NCBI GenBank assembly: GCA_029946105.1
Contig: JAQSDW010000066.1
Location: 1 to 52,484, forward strand
Direction of reading: 5' to 3'
DNA: 52,484 bases
Source: Reyranella sp.
Lineage (GTDB): Bacteria; Pseudomonadota; Alphaproteobacteria; Reyranellales; Reyranellaceae
Under the pieces are notes generated by a model, which searched no databases, was not told where the DNA came from, and was given only the letters and a program-made list of their open reading frames with translations. Positions 16,750-25,103 of the stretch are shown here, one piece after another. The position numbers and the translations under genes were made by a program. The stretch's first letter is position 1, and every line of letters begins with the position of its first letter.

Positions 16750-18039
16750 ATGGAGTTCACCCCGCTCGCCTCCCGGCAGGCCGCCGTCGAAATCCTGGTC
16801 TCCTGTCTCGACAAGGGCCAGCCGCTCGACGAGGCCCTCGCCCGCCATGCCGGCTTCGCCGGCCTCGACCCGCGCGACCGCGCCTTCGTGCGCCTGCTGC
16901 TGGCCACGACGCTGCGCCGGCTGGGCGAGATCGACGTCGTGCTGGCCGCCCTGATCGAACGCCCGCTGGAAGGCCCTAACGCCGCCGGCCGCCAGGTGCT
17001 GCGCCTGGGTGCCGCCCAGCTCCTGTTCCTGGGCACCGCGCCTCATGCCGCCGTCGACACCTCGGTGCGCCTGATCGAGGACGCCCACCTGCCGCACCTG
17101 AAGGGCCTCGCCAACGCCGTCCTGCGCCGCATCAGCCGCGAAGGCGCCGCGATCCTGGGCGACCGCGACCCCGCCCGCCTCAATACGCCGCAATGGCTGT
17201 GGGCGAGCTGGGCCGAGGCCTATGGCGAGGACGCGACACGCACCATCGCCGCCGCCCACCTGATCGAGGCGCCGCTCGATCTCACGCCGCGTGCCAACAC
17301 CGAATTCTGGGCTGGCCAGCTCGAGGCCGAGGTGCTGCCGACCGGCACGCTGCGGCGCACCGGCGGCGGCCATATCGCCGACCTGGCGGGCTTCGCCGAA
17401 GGCGCGTGGTGGGTGCAGGATGCGGCCGCCACGCTTCCCGTGCGCCTGATGGGCGACATCACGGGCAAGCGCGTGGCCGATCTTTGTGCAGCCCCCGGCG
17501 GCAAGACGATGCAGCTCTGCGCTGCCGGTGCGGCCGTTACCGCCGTCGACATCTCGGCGCGCCGCATGATCCGGGTCGGCGAGAACCTTGCTCGCGCCGG
17601 CCTCGCCGCCGAGCTCGTGACCGCCGACGCCAGCAAATGGACGGCGACCGAGAAGTTCGACGCCATCCTGCTCGATGCTCCCTGCACCGGCACCGGCACA
17701 CTGAGACGCCATCCCGATATCGCCTGGCTGAAGGACGAGGAGGACGTGGGCCGTCTCACCCTCACCCAGGATCGGCTGCTGCTGCATGCGGTGGGACAGC
17801 TCAAGCCCGGCGGCATGCTGGTCTATGCCGTCTGCTCGCTGCAGGAGGACGAAGGCCCGGCACGGATCGAGGCGCTGCTGTCGCGTGACCCGCGCCTGAA
17901 ACGCGTGCCCGTCCAGCCAACCGAGCTGCCGGGCCTGGAAAGCGCCCTCACCAAAGACGGCGACGTCCGCACCCTGCCCTCGATGTGGCCCGAACGCGGC
18001 GGCCTCGACGGCTTCTATATCGCGCGGCTCTCGCTTTAG
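16750..18039 (+). CDS. rsmB: 16S rRNA (cytosine(967)-C(5))-methyltransferase RsmB-like
   Basis: The 429-residue product has an N-terminal NusB-like RNA-binding helix bundle (1-135) and a C-terminal RsmB/NOP methyltransferase domain. The SAM site is DLCAAPGGKTM at 244-254, motif IV is DAPCTGTGTLRRHPD with Cys312, and the catalytic cysteine is Cys362 in YAVCSLQEDE. It should methylate C5 of cytosine in 16S rRNA in the cytoplasm during 30S assembly. Length matches the family. Its TAG stop overlaps the stop of the convergent Hsp70-like gene. Confidence 0.92.
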   Translation: MEFTPLASRQAAVEILVSCLDKGQPLDEALARHAGFAGLDPRDRAFVRLLLATTLRRLGEIDVVLAALIERPLEGPNAAGRQVLRLGAAQLLFLGTAPHAAVDTSVRLIEDAHLPHLKGLANAVLRRISREGAAILGDRDPARLNTPQWLWASWAEAYGEDATRTIAAAHLIEAPLDLTPRANTEFWAGQLEAEVLPTGTLRRTGGGHIADLAGFAEGAWWVQDAAATLPVRLMGDITGKRVADLCAAPGGKTMQLCAAGAAVTAVDISARRMIRVGENLARAGLAAELVTADASKWTATEKFDAILLDAPCTGTGTLRRHPDIAWLKDEEDVGRLTLTQDRLLLHAVGQLKPGGMLVYAVCSLQEDEGPARIEALLSRDPRLKRVPVQPTELPGLESALTKDGDVRTLPSMWPERGGLDGFYIARLSL

Positions 18040-19286
18040 AGTCCGATCCCCGCCATCTGGGTCAATCCCAGTGCGACGGACAGGAGATCCGACCCACTGG
18101 CGAGGCGGGCAGATGGCGCCGCCCGCTCGATCGCCGCACGCACGGCCGGAACGCGGCTCGACCCGCCCGTCAGAAAGATCGTTTCAATGGCGGGAGGTTT
18201 CAGGCCCGCCGCGGCGATGCAATCGCTCGCCGCCTCGTGCAGCCGATCCATCCTGGCGGCGATGGCGCGGTCGAATTCGACGCGCGTCGCGGTGACCGCG
18301 AGGCCCGCCTCGAGAAAGGCCAGAGACACCGCCACATTTTCCTGAGCGCTCAGCGCGATCTTGGCGTCCTCCATGGCAAACGCCAGGCGATGACCAAGCC
18401 GCTGGCGCACCACGTTCAGAAGACGCCTCACCTTCTCGGGCTCGCAGGCGAGTGCTGCCAGCTCGGCGATCGCACGCTCGTTCTTGTAGGTATAGGCGAA
18501 GTTGATGGTCGGCCACGCAGCAAGCTCGTGATAGAGCGCGTTCGGCATCGGCAGGTTCTTTTCGACGAGCTGGGTGCCGAGACCCAGCAGCGGCATCACC
18601 GCCGCAAGACTGAGCGCGGTGTCGAAGTCGGTGCCGCCCACGCGCACGCCGGCGTTCGCCAGCACATCCCGGCCGCGATCTGCGCGCCCGCGGAGCTGCG
18701 GGCCGACACGGATGACGGAAAAGTCGCTCGTGCCGCCGCCGATGTCGGCGATGAGCACCAGCTCTTCTCCCTGTACGGTCTGCTCGTAGTGGTGGGCCGC
18801 CGCGATCGGCTCGTAGACAAAGGTGACGTCGCGAAAGCCCGCCCGCCGGGCGATGGCCTTGAGCACCTCCTGTGCCCGCGCATCCGCCTTGTCGTCGTCA
18901 TCGACGAAGCGCACCGGCCGGCCGTGCACGACGGACGTGATCTCCTGCCCGGCGAAGGCTTCGGCCTTGTCTTTCAGATGCCGCACGAAGATCTCGACGA
19001 CTTCCCGGAGCGGCACCTTGCTGCCTCCCAGGCTGGTCTCCTCGTCGATCAGCGGAGAACCCAGGATCGACTTCAGCGCGCGCATCAGCCGGCCTTCGGT
19101 CTGCCCGACATAGGCCGAGATGGCCTCGTTGCCGAACAGCACCCTCCCCTTGGTTTCGTAATCGAAGAACACCGCGCTCGGCATCAGCGTGTTGCCCGCT
19201 TCGATCGGCGCCAGCGTTGCTGTCCCGTCGAGCGTGACGCCGATCGCCGAGTTCGACGTTCCGAAATCCAGTCCGCAAGCAATCAT
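18036..19286 (-). CDS. YegD-like Hsp70-family protein (actin-like ATPase without substrate-binding domain)
   Basis: The 416-residue product has the Hsp70/actin ATPase fold: phosphate-1 GLDFGTSNSAIG at 5-16, phosphate-2 ADIGGGTSDFS, adenosine motif IFLTGGSSRVPAVR and a connect motif EPIAAAHHY. It stops soon after the ATPase domain, so the peptide-binding beta domain of DnaK is missing, as in E. coli YegD. The cellular role of YegD proteins is poorly known. GGGGGA lies upstream of the ATG. The last bases overlap the rsmB stop on the opposite strand, leaving no space for separate terminators. Confidence 0.88.
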   Translation of the reverse strand: MIACGLDFGTSNSAIGVTLDGTATLAPIEAGNTLMPSAVFFDYETKGRVLFGNEAISAYVGQTEGRLMRALKSILGSPLIDEETSLGGSKVPLREVVEIFVRHLKDKAEAFAGQEITSVVHGRPVRFVDDDDKADARAQEVLKAIARRAGFRDVTFVYEPIAAAHHYEQTVQGEELVLIADIGGGTSDFSVIRVGPQLRGRADRGRDVLANAGVRVGGTDFDTALSLAAVMPLLGLGTQLVEKNLPMPNALYHELAAWPTINFAYTYKNERAIAELAALACEPEKVRRLLNVVRQRLGHRLAFAMEDAKIALSAQENVAVSLAFLEAGLAVTATRVEFDRAIAARMDRLHEAASDCIAAAGLKPPAIETIFLTGGSSRVPAVRAAIERAAPSARLASGSDLLSVALGLTQMAGIGL

Positions 19287-19435
19287 CTCTGTCCCCCAAG
19301 GCGCGCAGGGGTGCTCATCTATTACGATGCGCGGAACGTTGCCAGACTGTTTCTTTTCGCCTAGTGTCGCCTCGATAGAGGGCTGCCAGAGATTTGGGCG
19401 GCCCTTTTTGTTGGCGGCAGTTCTAGATCCCAGCC

Positions 19436-20977
19436 CTAGACCATCGAACTCGGCCGGTAGAACGGCACGTGCTTCGAAGGATCCATGTACTTTTCATAGA
19501 AGCGCCGCGCGTGCGGCAGCAGCGCCACCGAGAGCTTGCGGCGCTCGACCTCGTCGTCGGCCAGCGCCTTGCTGAGATCGTCGTGCAGCGCCTTCAGCGC
19601 CACGGTGCGGTCGACCTTGGTGAACTTGCCGTCCTTGTAGATCACCTCGCCGTCGCAGATCGTCGTGGTGACGGCCTGCTGCTTGGCGCGCTGGACCACG
19701 GCGTCGAGCGTCGGCGTCATCTCGTCGAGATAGGGGTAGGCCACGCTGTCCCAGTCGATCAGCACCATGTCGGCGGCCTTGCCGACCTCCAGCGTGCCGA
19801 TGCTGTCGCCGAACGGCGTCGTCTTGGCGCCACCGACCGTTGCCATGCGCAGGACCTGCGACATGGTCGGCACGTCGGCCTCGACCATGCCGGGCACGCG
19901 ATGGGCGCGCAGCACCAGCTTCATCTCCTGCAGCATGTCGCGGTCGTCGTTGATGCCGGCCTCGTCGAGGCCGATCGCGGTGTTGATGCCCTTCTTCTCG
20001 AAGTGATTGAGCGCGGCCACGCCGGAGCGCAGGCGGAAGTTGGACGAGCAGTTGTGGCAGACGCAGCCGCCGGCCTCGGCCAGGCGGTCGATGTCCTTCT
20101 CGTTCAGCCATACGCCATGGCCCAGCGTCAGGCGCTTGTTCACCATGCCGAAGCGGTCGATGTATTCCAGCGCCGTGCACTTGCCGCGTCGCCAGGCATA
20201 TTCCTTCTGGTACGCGGTCTCGAGCAGGTGCATGTGCATCGGCACGTCGTACTTGGCCGACGCGTCCGACAGCAGCGTCAGCGCCTTGTCCGAGCACCAG
20301 TGCAGGTTGGCCGGCGCCAGCTGGATCTTCACTCGCCGCTTGTTGTGGTGCTGCGAGTGGAACGACTTGAACATGTCCATCGCATCGTCGAGGCTCATCT
20401 TGAAGCGGTCGAACCAGCGCTTCATCGGATCCCTGAGCTCGGGCGGGAGGCTCGCCACGAACTCCTCGTCGGCCTGGTAGACCAGCCGGTTCTGGTCGCG
20501 CACCGCGTAGCAGTACGAGACGCGCATGCCGATGTCTTCGTAGGCCTTGATGGTCTCGTTCGCCCGCTTCTCGACATCAGGCAAGGTGCCCGGCATCCAG
20601 CCCTGGATGTGCTGCACCGTGGTGATGCCCGAGCCGATCATCTCGAAGGCCGAATAGAGCGTGTCGAGGTAGAGGTCGAGATTGCGGATCACCATGCGGG
20701 TGATGAACCAGAGCTCGAGCGGCATGTCGGGCGAGCCCAACTGCACCGGCGTCAGGCCAACGTGATGATGACCGTTGACGAAGCCCGGCAGCAGGATCTC
20801 CTTGCCGTTGCCGATCACCGGCACGGTCGGATGCTTGGCGTGCAGGTCGTCGTAGGTGCCGACGGCCACGATGACGCCATCCTCCTGCAGGACCGCACCG
20901 TCCTTGATCTCGTTCCAGGCAAAGCGGTCCTTGGTACCGGTGATGGTGGCGCGGCTGCGGACGAGACTGGTGGCCAT
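19436..20977 (-). CDS. amidohydrolase (TRZ/ATZ, cytosine deaminase-like)
   Basis: The 513-residue product is a metal-dependent amidohydrolase. Metal ligands are visible in order: His70 and His72 in PGFVNGHHHVG, a His in PMHMHLLETAY, a His in LTLGHGVWLNE and an Asp in GLDEAGINDD. Members remove amino or halogen groups from heterocycles (purines, pyrimidines, triazines, S-adenosylhomocysteine). The N-terminal residues 1-65 and the C-terminal part fold as the composite beta-sandwich. It is the last gene of an NMT1/SsuA-type ABC importer operon, starting 36 bases after the ATPase gene, so it probably deaminates or hydrolyses the imported nitrogen compound in the cytoplasm. GGGAGAAG precedes the ATG. 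The substrate is not identifiable. Confidence 0.87.
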   Translation of the reverse strand: MATSLVRSRATITGTKDRFAWNEIKDGAVLQEDGVIVAVGTYDDLHAKHPTVPVIGNGKEILLPGFVNGHHHVGLTPVQLGSPDMPLELWFITRMVIRNLDLYLDTLYSAFEMIGSGITTVQHIQGWMPGTLPDVEKRANETIKAYEDIGMRVSYCYAVRDQNRLVYQADEEFVASLPPELRDPMKRWFDRFKMSLDDAMDMFKSFHSQHHNKRRVKIQLAPANLHWCSDKALTLLSDASAKYDVPMHMHLLETAYQKEYAWRRGKCTALEYIDRFGMVNKRLTLGHGVWLNEKDIDRLAEAGGCVCHNCSSNFRLRSGVAALNHFEKKGINTAIGLDEAGINDDRDMLQEMKLVLRAHRVPGMVEADVPTMSQVLRMATVGGAKTTPFGDSIGTLEVGKAADMVLIDWDSVAYPYLDEMTPTLDAVVQRAKQQAVTTTICDGEVIYKDGKFTKVDRTVALKALHDDLSKALADDEVERRKLSVALLPHARRFYEKYMDPSKHVPFYRPSSMV

Positions 20978-21013
20978 GGTTGGCTTCTCCCGGGTTGATC
21001 GGCGAATGGATGT

Positions 21014-21841
21014 TCAGGCGGAAACGGCGAAGGCTTCCTGCTCGGCGAACGCACGGTCCACCTCGTCGCGCAGGAGTTCGGTGAGCTGGATGCGCATCGC
21101 CTCGGCCTCGCGCGAGAACAGGTTGCGCGGCCTCGGCAGGTCGATCGGGTAGATCGTCTTGATGCGGCCGGGCCGCGAGGTGAACACCACGACGCGGTCG
21201 GCGAGCGCCACCGCCTCGTCGATGTGATGGGTGACGAACAGCACCGAGGCGCCCGAGTCGCGCCATACGTCGAGCAGGAAATCCTGCATCCGCGCCCGGG
21301 TTTGCACGTCGAGCGCCGCAAAGGGTTCGTCCATCAGCAGCACTTTCGGCCGCATGGCGAGCGCACGGGCCACCGCCACGCGCTGGCGCATGCCGCCCGA
21401 GAGTTCGTCGGGCCGCTTGTCCATGGCCGCGATCAAGCCGACGCGCTGCAGCGCTTCGGCCGCGACCTTGCGGCGCTCCTCCTGCGAGGCGCCGCGGATG
21501 GCCAAGCCGAAGCTCACGTTCTGCCACACCGTCAACCAGGGGAAGAGCGAGGTTTCCTGGAAGATCAGGCTGCGCTCGGGCGACGGTGTCTCGACCTTGT
21601 CGCCGAACGACCAGGTGTCGCCACCGGTCGCGTCCTCGAGGCCGGCGATCAGGTAGAGCAAGGTGCTCTTGCCGCAGCCCGAGGGGCCGAGGAAGACCAC
21701 GAACTCGCCGGGCTTGATGTCGAGGTCGATGTCGCGCAGCGCCTCGTGCGCCCGCTTGGTGCCGGCCGCCCAGGTCTTGCCGACGCCGCGGCACACGACC
21801 GCGTCCTTGGAGGAAAAATGGGGCGCGTTTTCAGAGGCCAC
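21014..21841 (-). CDS. ABC transporter ATP-binding protein (nitrate/sulfonate/taurine type)
   Basis: The 275-residue product has Walker A GPSGCGKSTL, Q-loop in IFQETSLFPWLTV, signature LSGGMRQRVAVARAL, Walker B VLLMDEPFAALD and H-loop FVTHHIDEA. The sequence type is that of SsuB/TauB/ThiZ ATPases, which energise import of small organic nitrogen or sulfur compounds. It overlaps the permease gene by 11 bases and precedes the amidohydrolase gene. It is a cytoplasmic subunit, probably a homodimer on the permease. Confidence 0.92.
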   Translation of the reverse strand: MASENAPHFSSKDAVVCRGVGKTWAAGTKRAHEALRDIDLDIKPGEFVVFLGPSGCGKSTLLYLIAGLEDATGGDTWSFGDKVETPSPERSLIFQETSLFPWLTVWQNVSFGLAIRGASQEERRKVAAEALQRVGLIAAMDKRPDELSGGMRQRVAVARALAMRPKVLLMDEPFAALDVQTRARMQDFLLDVWRDSGASVLFVTHHIDEAVALADRVVVFTSRPGRIKTIYPIDLPRPRNLFSREAEAMRIQLTELLRDEVDRAFAEQEAFAVSA

Positions 21842-22778
21842 GCAGTCTCTCCGCGGTATCGGGCAACCAGTAGAGAATGCGGCGCTGCGCCAGCCGCAGC
21901 AGCCAGTCGAAGGTGAAGCCCAGCACCCCGATCACGGCGATGGTGAAGAACACCAGCGACGGATTGAAGGTGTTGCGCGCCAGCATGATGACCTGGCCCA
22001 TGCCGTAACCGACGCCGGTCGACTCGGCCACCAGCACTACCATCCAGGCGCCGAACAGGTTCATGCGCAGCACCTGGAGCATGCCGGGCAGGATGGCGGG
22101 GATGATGACGCGGACATAGATCTGCGCCTTGGAGGCACCCATGGTGCGCGCCACGTTGATGAAGTTGGTGTTGACCGTGTCGATCTGGTTGATGGTCGCC
22201 AGCACCATGTGGAAGAACAGCGCCACCACCACCATGAAGATGGCGGGCGCATTGCCGATGCCGAACAGGAAGATCGCCACCGGCAGCCAGGCGATCGGCG
22301 ACACCGGAGACAGCAGGGTGATGGTGGGCAGGACCAGCCGGTCGAAGAAGCGGTAGTAGCGGACGAGCACGCCGATCCCGATTGCCAGCACCGAGGCGAT
22401 CACGAGGCCCGCGAACACGCGTGCCGTGGTGGCGGCACCCGTGATCAGCACAGATTCGAAGGCCGACGGGCCTTCGTCCATTGAGGTGCCGACTTGCCAG
22501 CGCGTCGCGGTATTGAAGAACTTGCCCTGCTCGGTGAGGTTGCTGAGGAAGATGTGCGGTGGCGGCAGCAGCTTTTCGTCGGCCCAGCCCATCGCCCAGC
22601 ACAGCTCCCAGAGTCCCGCGAACAGGCTGATCGAGAGGCAGGTCCACCAGATCTTGGCCAGCCAGTCGAGCCCCGCCATCGATGTGAATAGACGGGAAGC
22701 GAGAATCCGGGTCGCCGCCGCCGGGCGGGATGCTCCGGCGGCGACGCCCGTCTCACCGTCGCGAGTGACGACGGCCAT
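21831..22778 (-). CDS. ABC transporter permease (SsuC/ThiX type)
   Basis: The 315-residue product has a cytoplasmic N-terminus of about 40 residues and roughly six or seven membrane helices, with the coupling motif region ARTMGASKAQIYVRVIIPAI near residues 200-220, typical of binding-protein-dependent permeases. One long loop between the first helices (KLLPPPHIFLSNLTEQGKFF) is unusual in length but is seen in this family. Its ATG overlaps the TGA of the binding-protein gene by one base (TGATG), showing translational coupling. Confidence 0.9.
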   Translation of the reverse strand: MAVVTRDGETGVAAGASRPAAATRILASRLFTSMAGLDWLAKIWWTCLSISLFAGLWELCWAMGWADEKLLPPPHIFLSNLTEQGKFFNTATRWQVGTSMDEGPSAFESVLITGAATTARVFAGLVIASVLAIGIGVLVRYYRFFDRLVLPTITLLSPVSPIAWLPVAIFLFGIGNAPAIFMVVVALFFHMVLATINQIDTVNTNFINVARTMGASKAQIYVRVIIPAILPGMLQVLRMNLFGAWMVVLVAESTGVGYGMGQVIMLARNTFNPSLVFFTIAVIGVLGFTFDWLLRLAQRRILYWLPDTAERLRGL

Positions 22779-23866
22779 CAGGCAGACTTGTACTTCAGCT
22801 TGCCGTAGAGGTCGGGGTTCTCCTTGATCACCTCTTCAAGCATGGTCCAGTCGATGGCGTCGCGGCCGGGCTTCTTCTTGATGTAGCCCATCTCCATGAC
22901 GCTGTCGGTGCGCTGCAGGATGAAGTCGGTCTGGCTGCGCGCATCGACGATCGCCGGCTGCTTGCCCTGGGCGATCTTGGCGTTCTCCATCGAGGTCTTG
23001 TAGTACTTGCCGACCAGCTCCTTCAGCACCGCATCGGTCTGGGTCTCGGCGTCGAGCTGGGCCTGCATCATGCTCTTGATGATGGCCTTCAGGCCGGCCG
23101 GATTGTCCTTCACCAGGCTCGACCGCGCCGCGAGCACGCAGTCGGTATAGCCCTTGCCGTAGAGATCGATGCCGTTGCTCAGCATGACAGCACCCTTGAC
23201 GTCGTTTACCAGGGCCGAGGCATAGGGTTCGATGGTGCAGATCCAGTCGATGGCACCGGCCTTGAAGGCCTCGACGGCCTCGGGCGTGTTGCCCATGTAG
23301 CGGACTTTTACGTCCTTGAAGGCGATGCCGTGCTTCTTCAGGTAGTCGTACGGCATGACTTCGAGCGTATCGAGCTGGAAGGTGCCGAGCGTCTTGCCCT
23401 TGAGCTTCTCCGGCGTGTCGAGACCGGGACGCGCGACGATGGCGCAGCCCTCGACGCCGCCGCCGGCCACGATCTTGACCGGAGCGCCCTTGTCGTAGAG
23501 CGCCATGAAGCTGGTGTAGGGCATCAGGCCGAGATCGACCTGGCCCATGCCGAGGAAGGTCACCATCTCGGCGGAAGTCGGCGTGTTGACGAACACCAGC
23601 TCGGTGCCGGCGGCCTTGGCATATTGCCGCGAATGGGCAAGGAACAGGTTGAGGTTGCAGAAGCCCGTGCCGTGCGTCGACTTGAGCGCTCCGGCCGCGT
23701 GCGCCGGCCCGCCCATGAACAGGCCCGGCCCCGCCGCCATGGTGATGGTGCTGACAGCCGCAGCGGCCTTCAGAAAGCCGCGCCGCGACGGCTTGGTGGC
23801 CGCCGCCCCGGAAAAATCCATCCCGGATAGATTGGGAAAATGCATACAGCCAATTCGGTCACACAT
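22778..23866 (-). CDS. ABC transporter substrate-binding protein (NMT1/SsuA type) with Tat signal
   Basis: The 362-residue product is a periplasmic binding protein. Residues 21-60 carry a twin-arginine signal, SRRGFLKAAAAVS, with a probable cleavage at AHA-AG. The mature part follows the NMT1/SsuA two-lobe pattern (VFVNTPTSAEMVTFLGMGQVD, GMGQVDLGLMPYTSFMAL, VEAFKAGAIDWICTIEPYAS). The ATG at 23866 has GGGAGG seven bases upstream, which decides the start over ATG at 23890, 23845 and 23821. A Tat signal implies folding before export, sometimes linked to a cofactor or to ligand binding. It is the first gene of the importer-amidohydrolase operon. The ligand is unknown. Confidence 0.9.
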   Translation of the reverse strand: MCDRIGCMHFPNLSGMDFSGAAATKPSRRGFLKAAAAVSTITMAAGPGLFMGGPAHAAGALKSTHGTGFCNLNLFLAHSRQYAKAAGTELVFVNTPTSAEMVTFLGMGQVDLGLMPYTSFMALYDKGAPVKIVAGGGVEGCAIVARPGLDTPEKLKGKTLGTFQLDTLEVMPYDYLKKHGIAFKDVKVRYMGNTPEAVEAFKAGAIDWICTIEPYASALVNDVKGAVMLSNGIDLYGKGYTDCVLAARSSLVKDNPAGLKAIIKSMMQAQLDAETQTDAVLKELVGKYYKTSMENAKIAQGKQPAIVDARSQTDFILQRTDSVMEMGYIKKKPGRDAIDWTMLEEVIKENPDLYGKLKYKSA

Positions 23867-24011
23867 GACGTGTCCTCCCTCGATCAGCACAGTGCTGGCA
23901 GCAGTTGATGGCAGTGGGATTTCGGCTATGTCGGTGTCTGGCCCTGACGACTCCCCGACAGCCGCCGCGAACGACAGCCGTCATCGAAATTGCCGGCACG
24001 CCGACCGAGAA

Positions 24012-24030
24012 AGAATCGCGATGCGATTCT
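24012..24030. promoter_or_regulatory. perfect dyad upstream of the ABC-amidohydrolase operon
   Basis: AGAATCGC, GAT, GCGATTCT form a perfect 8-base inverted repeat 146 bases upstream of the binding-protein start. It is in the 270-base gap 23867-24136, where I see no gene. It could be an operator for the importer operon or a short hairpin. No regulator gene is adjacent, so the cognate protein would be encoded elsewhere. Confidence 0.3.
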
Positions 24031-24136
24031 GCGCTGCTGGGTTTGAAGCAAGGGATGTGCCACGCCGCGAATAGCGGCATTGACCGGGGAATCGCAGACT
24101 GTCTCTGAGAGACGCGCCTAAAACTTGGTCAACTGA

Positions 24137-25057
24137 TCAAATCTTGTTCGGCCGGACCATCGCCAGATACCGGAGCCGCTCCTGGTGGCCGATGTAGAGG
24201 CCCGAGCAGACGATCACGCCCGCCCCCACCCAGGTCCAGAAGTCGGGGATGTTGTCGAACACCAGGTAGCCCAGCAGCGCCGCCCCAACGAGCTGCGTGT
24301 AGTTGAAGGGCGCCACCACGGCGGCCGGCGCCTGGCTGTAGGCGATGGTGAGGAAATAGTGGCCGATGGCGGCCATGGCGCCCAGGCCCAGGAACAGCAC
24401 GAGGTCCCAGCCCAGCACCGGCGTCACCCAGTCGAAGGCCAGGAACGGCAACGCCGCCACGGTGCCGACGATGGTGGCCATGGTGGCCGAGGCATCGGGC
24501 CGCTCGGTCTGGCCGTAGCGCCGCGAATAGAGCTGGTAGAGCGCGCTGCTGAAGGTGCTGGCCACGATCAGCAGGACGTACCAGTTGAAATTGGCCGCCC
24601 CCGGCCGCACCACGATCAGGGCACCGGCGAAGCCGATGCAGACGGCGATCCACCGTTTGGTCCCCACCGGTTCGCCGAGAAAGCGTGCCGACAGGGCCGT
24701 CACGATCAGCGGCGAGGTGAGCGAGATCGACGCCGCCGAGGCCAACGGCATGTGAACCAGCCCGTGAAAATACAGGAGCGACGAGCAGAACAGCAGCGAA
24801 CCCCGGATGATCTGGCTGCCGATATTGCGCCAGCGGAAGAGGTTGAGCCCACTTCGCGGCAGGAACAGCGCCAGCATGAAGCCGAAGGCCACGACATAGC
24901 GGGCCCACACGACCTCGGCCGGAGGATAGGTCTGCATCAGCGTCTTGGAGATCGCGTTGAGGACCGAAAAGCACGAGACCGAGAAGAGAATGGCCAGAAT
25001 GGCGCGCAGGATACGGTCGGTGGGTGGAGACGCCGGCGGCGGCGCTTTGACTGTCAT
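24137..25057 (-). CDS. EamA/DMT-family transporter
   Basis: The 306-residue product has ten hydrophobic segments arranged as two EamA repeats of about five helices. Typical repeat features are SKTLMQTYPPAEVVWARY in the first half and FNYTQLVGAALLGYLVFDNI in the second. Such proteins usually export amino acids or other metabolites across the inner membrane. The ATG at 25057 was chosen over a TTG at 25102 because the hydrophilic start and family length fit, although no clear ribosome-binding site is visible. It lies 46 bases after the FUSC gene on the same strand. The cargo is unknown. Confidence 0.87.
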   Translation of the reverse strand: MTVKAPPPASPPTDRILRAILAILFSVSCFSVLNAISKTLMQTYPPAEVVWARYVVAFGFMLALFLPRSGLNLFRWRNIGSQIIRGSLLFCSSLLYFHGLVHMPLASAASISLTSPLIVTALSARFLGEPVGTKRWIAVCIGFAGALIVVRPGAANFNWYVLLIVASTFSSALYQLYSRRYGQTERPDASATMATIVGTVAALPFLAFDWVTPVLGWDLVLFLGLGAMAAIGHYFLTIAYSQAPAAVVAPFNYTQLVGAALLGYLVFDNIPDFWTWVGAGVIVCSGLYIGHQERLRYLAMVRPNKI

Positions 25058-25103
25058 GGCCGGGAAACTAGCTTCACCGCTGGGGGCGCGCCACTCCAGC
25101 AAT

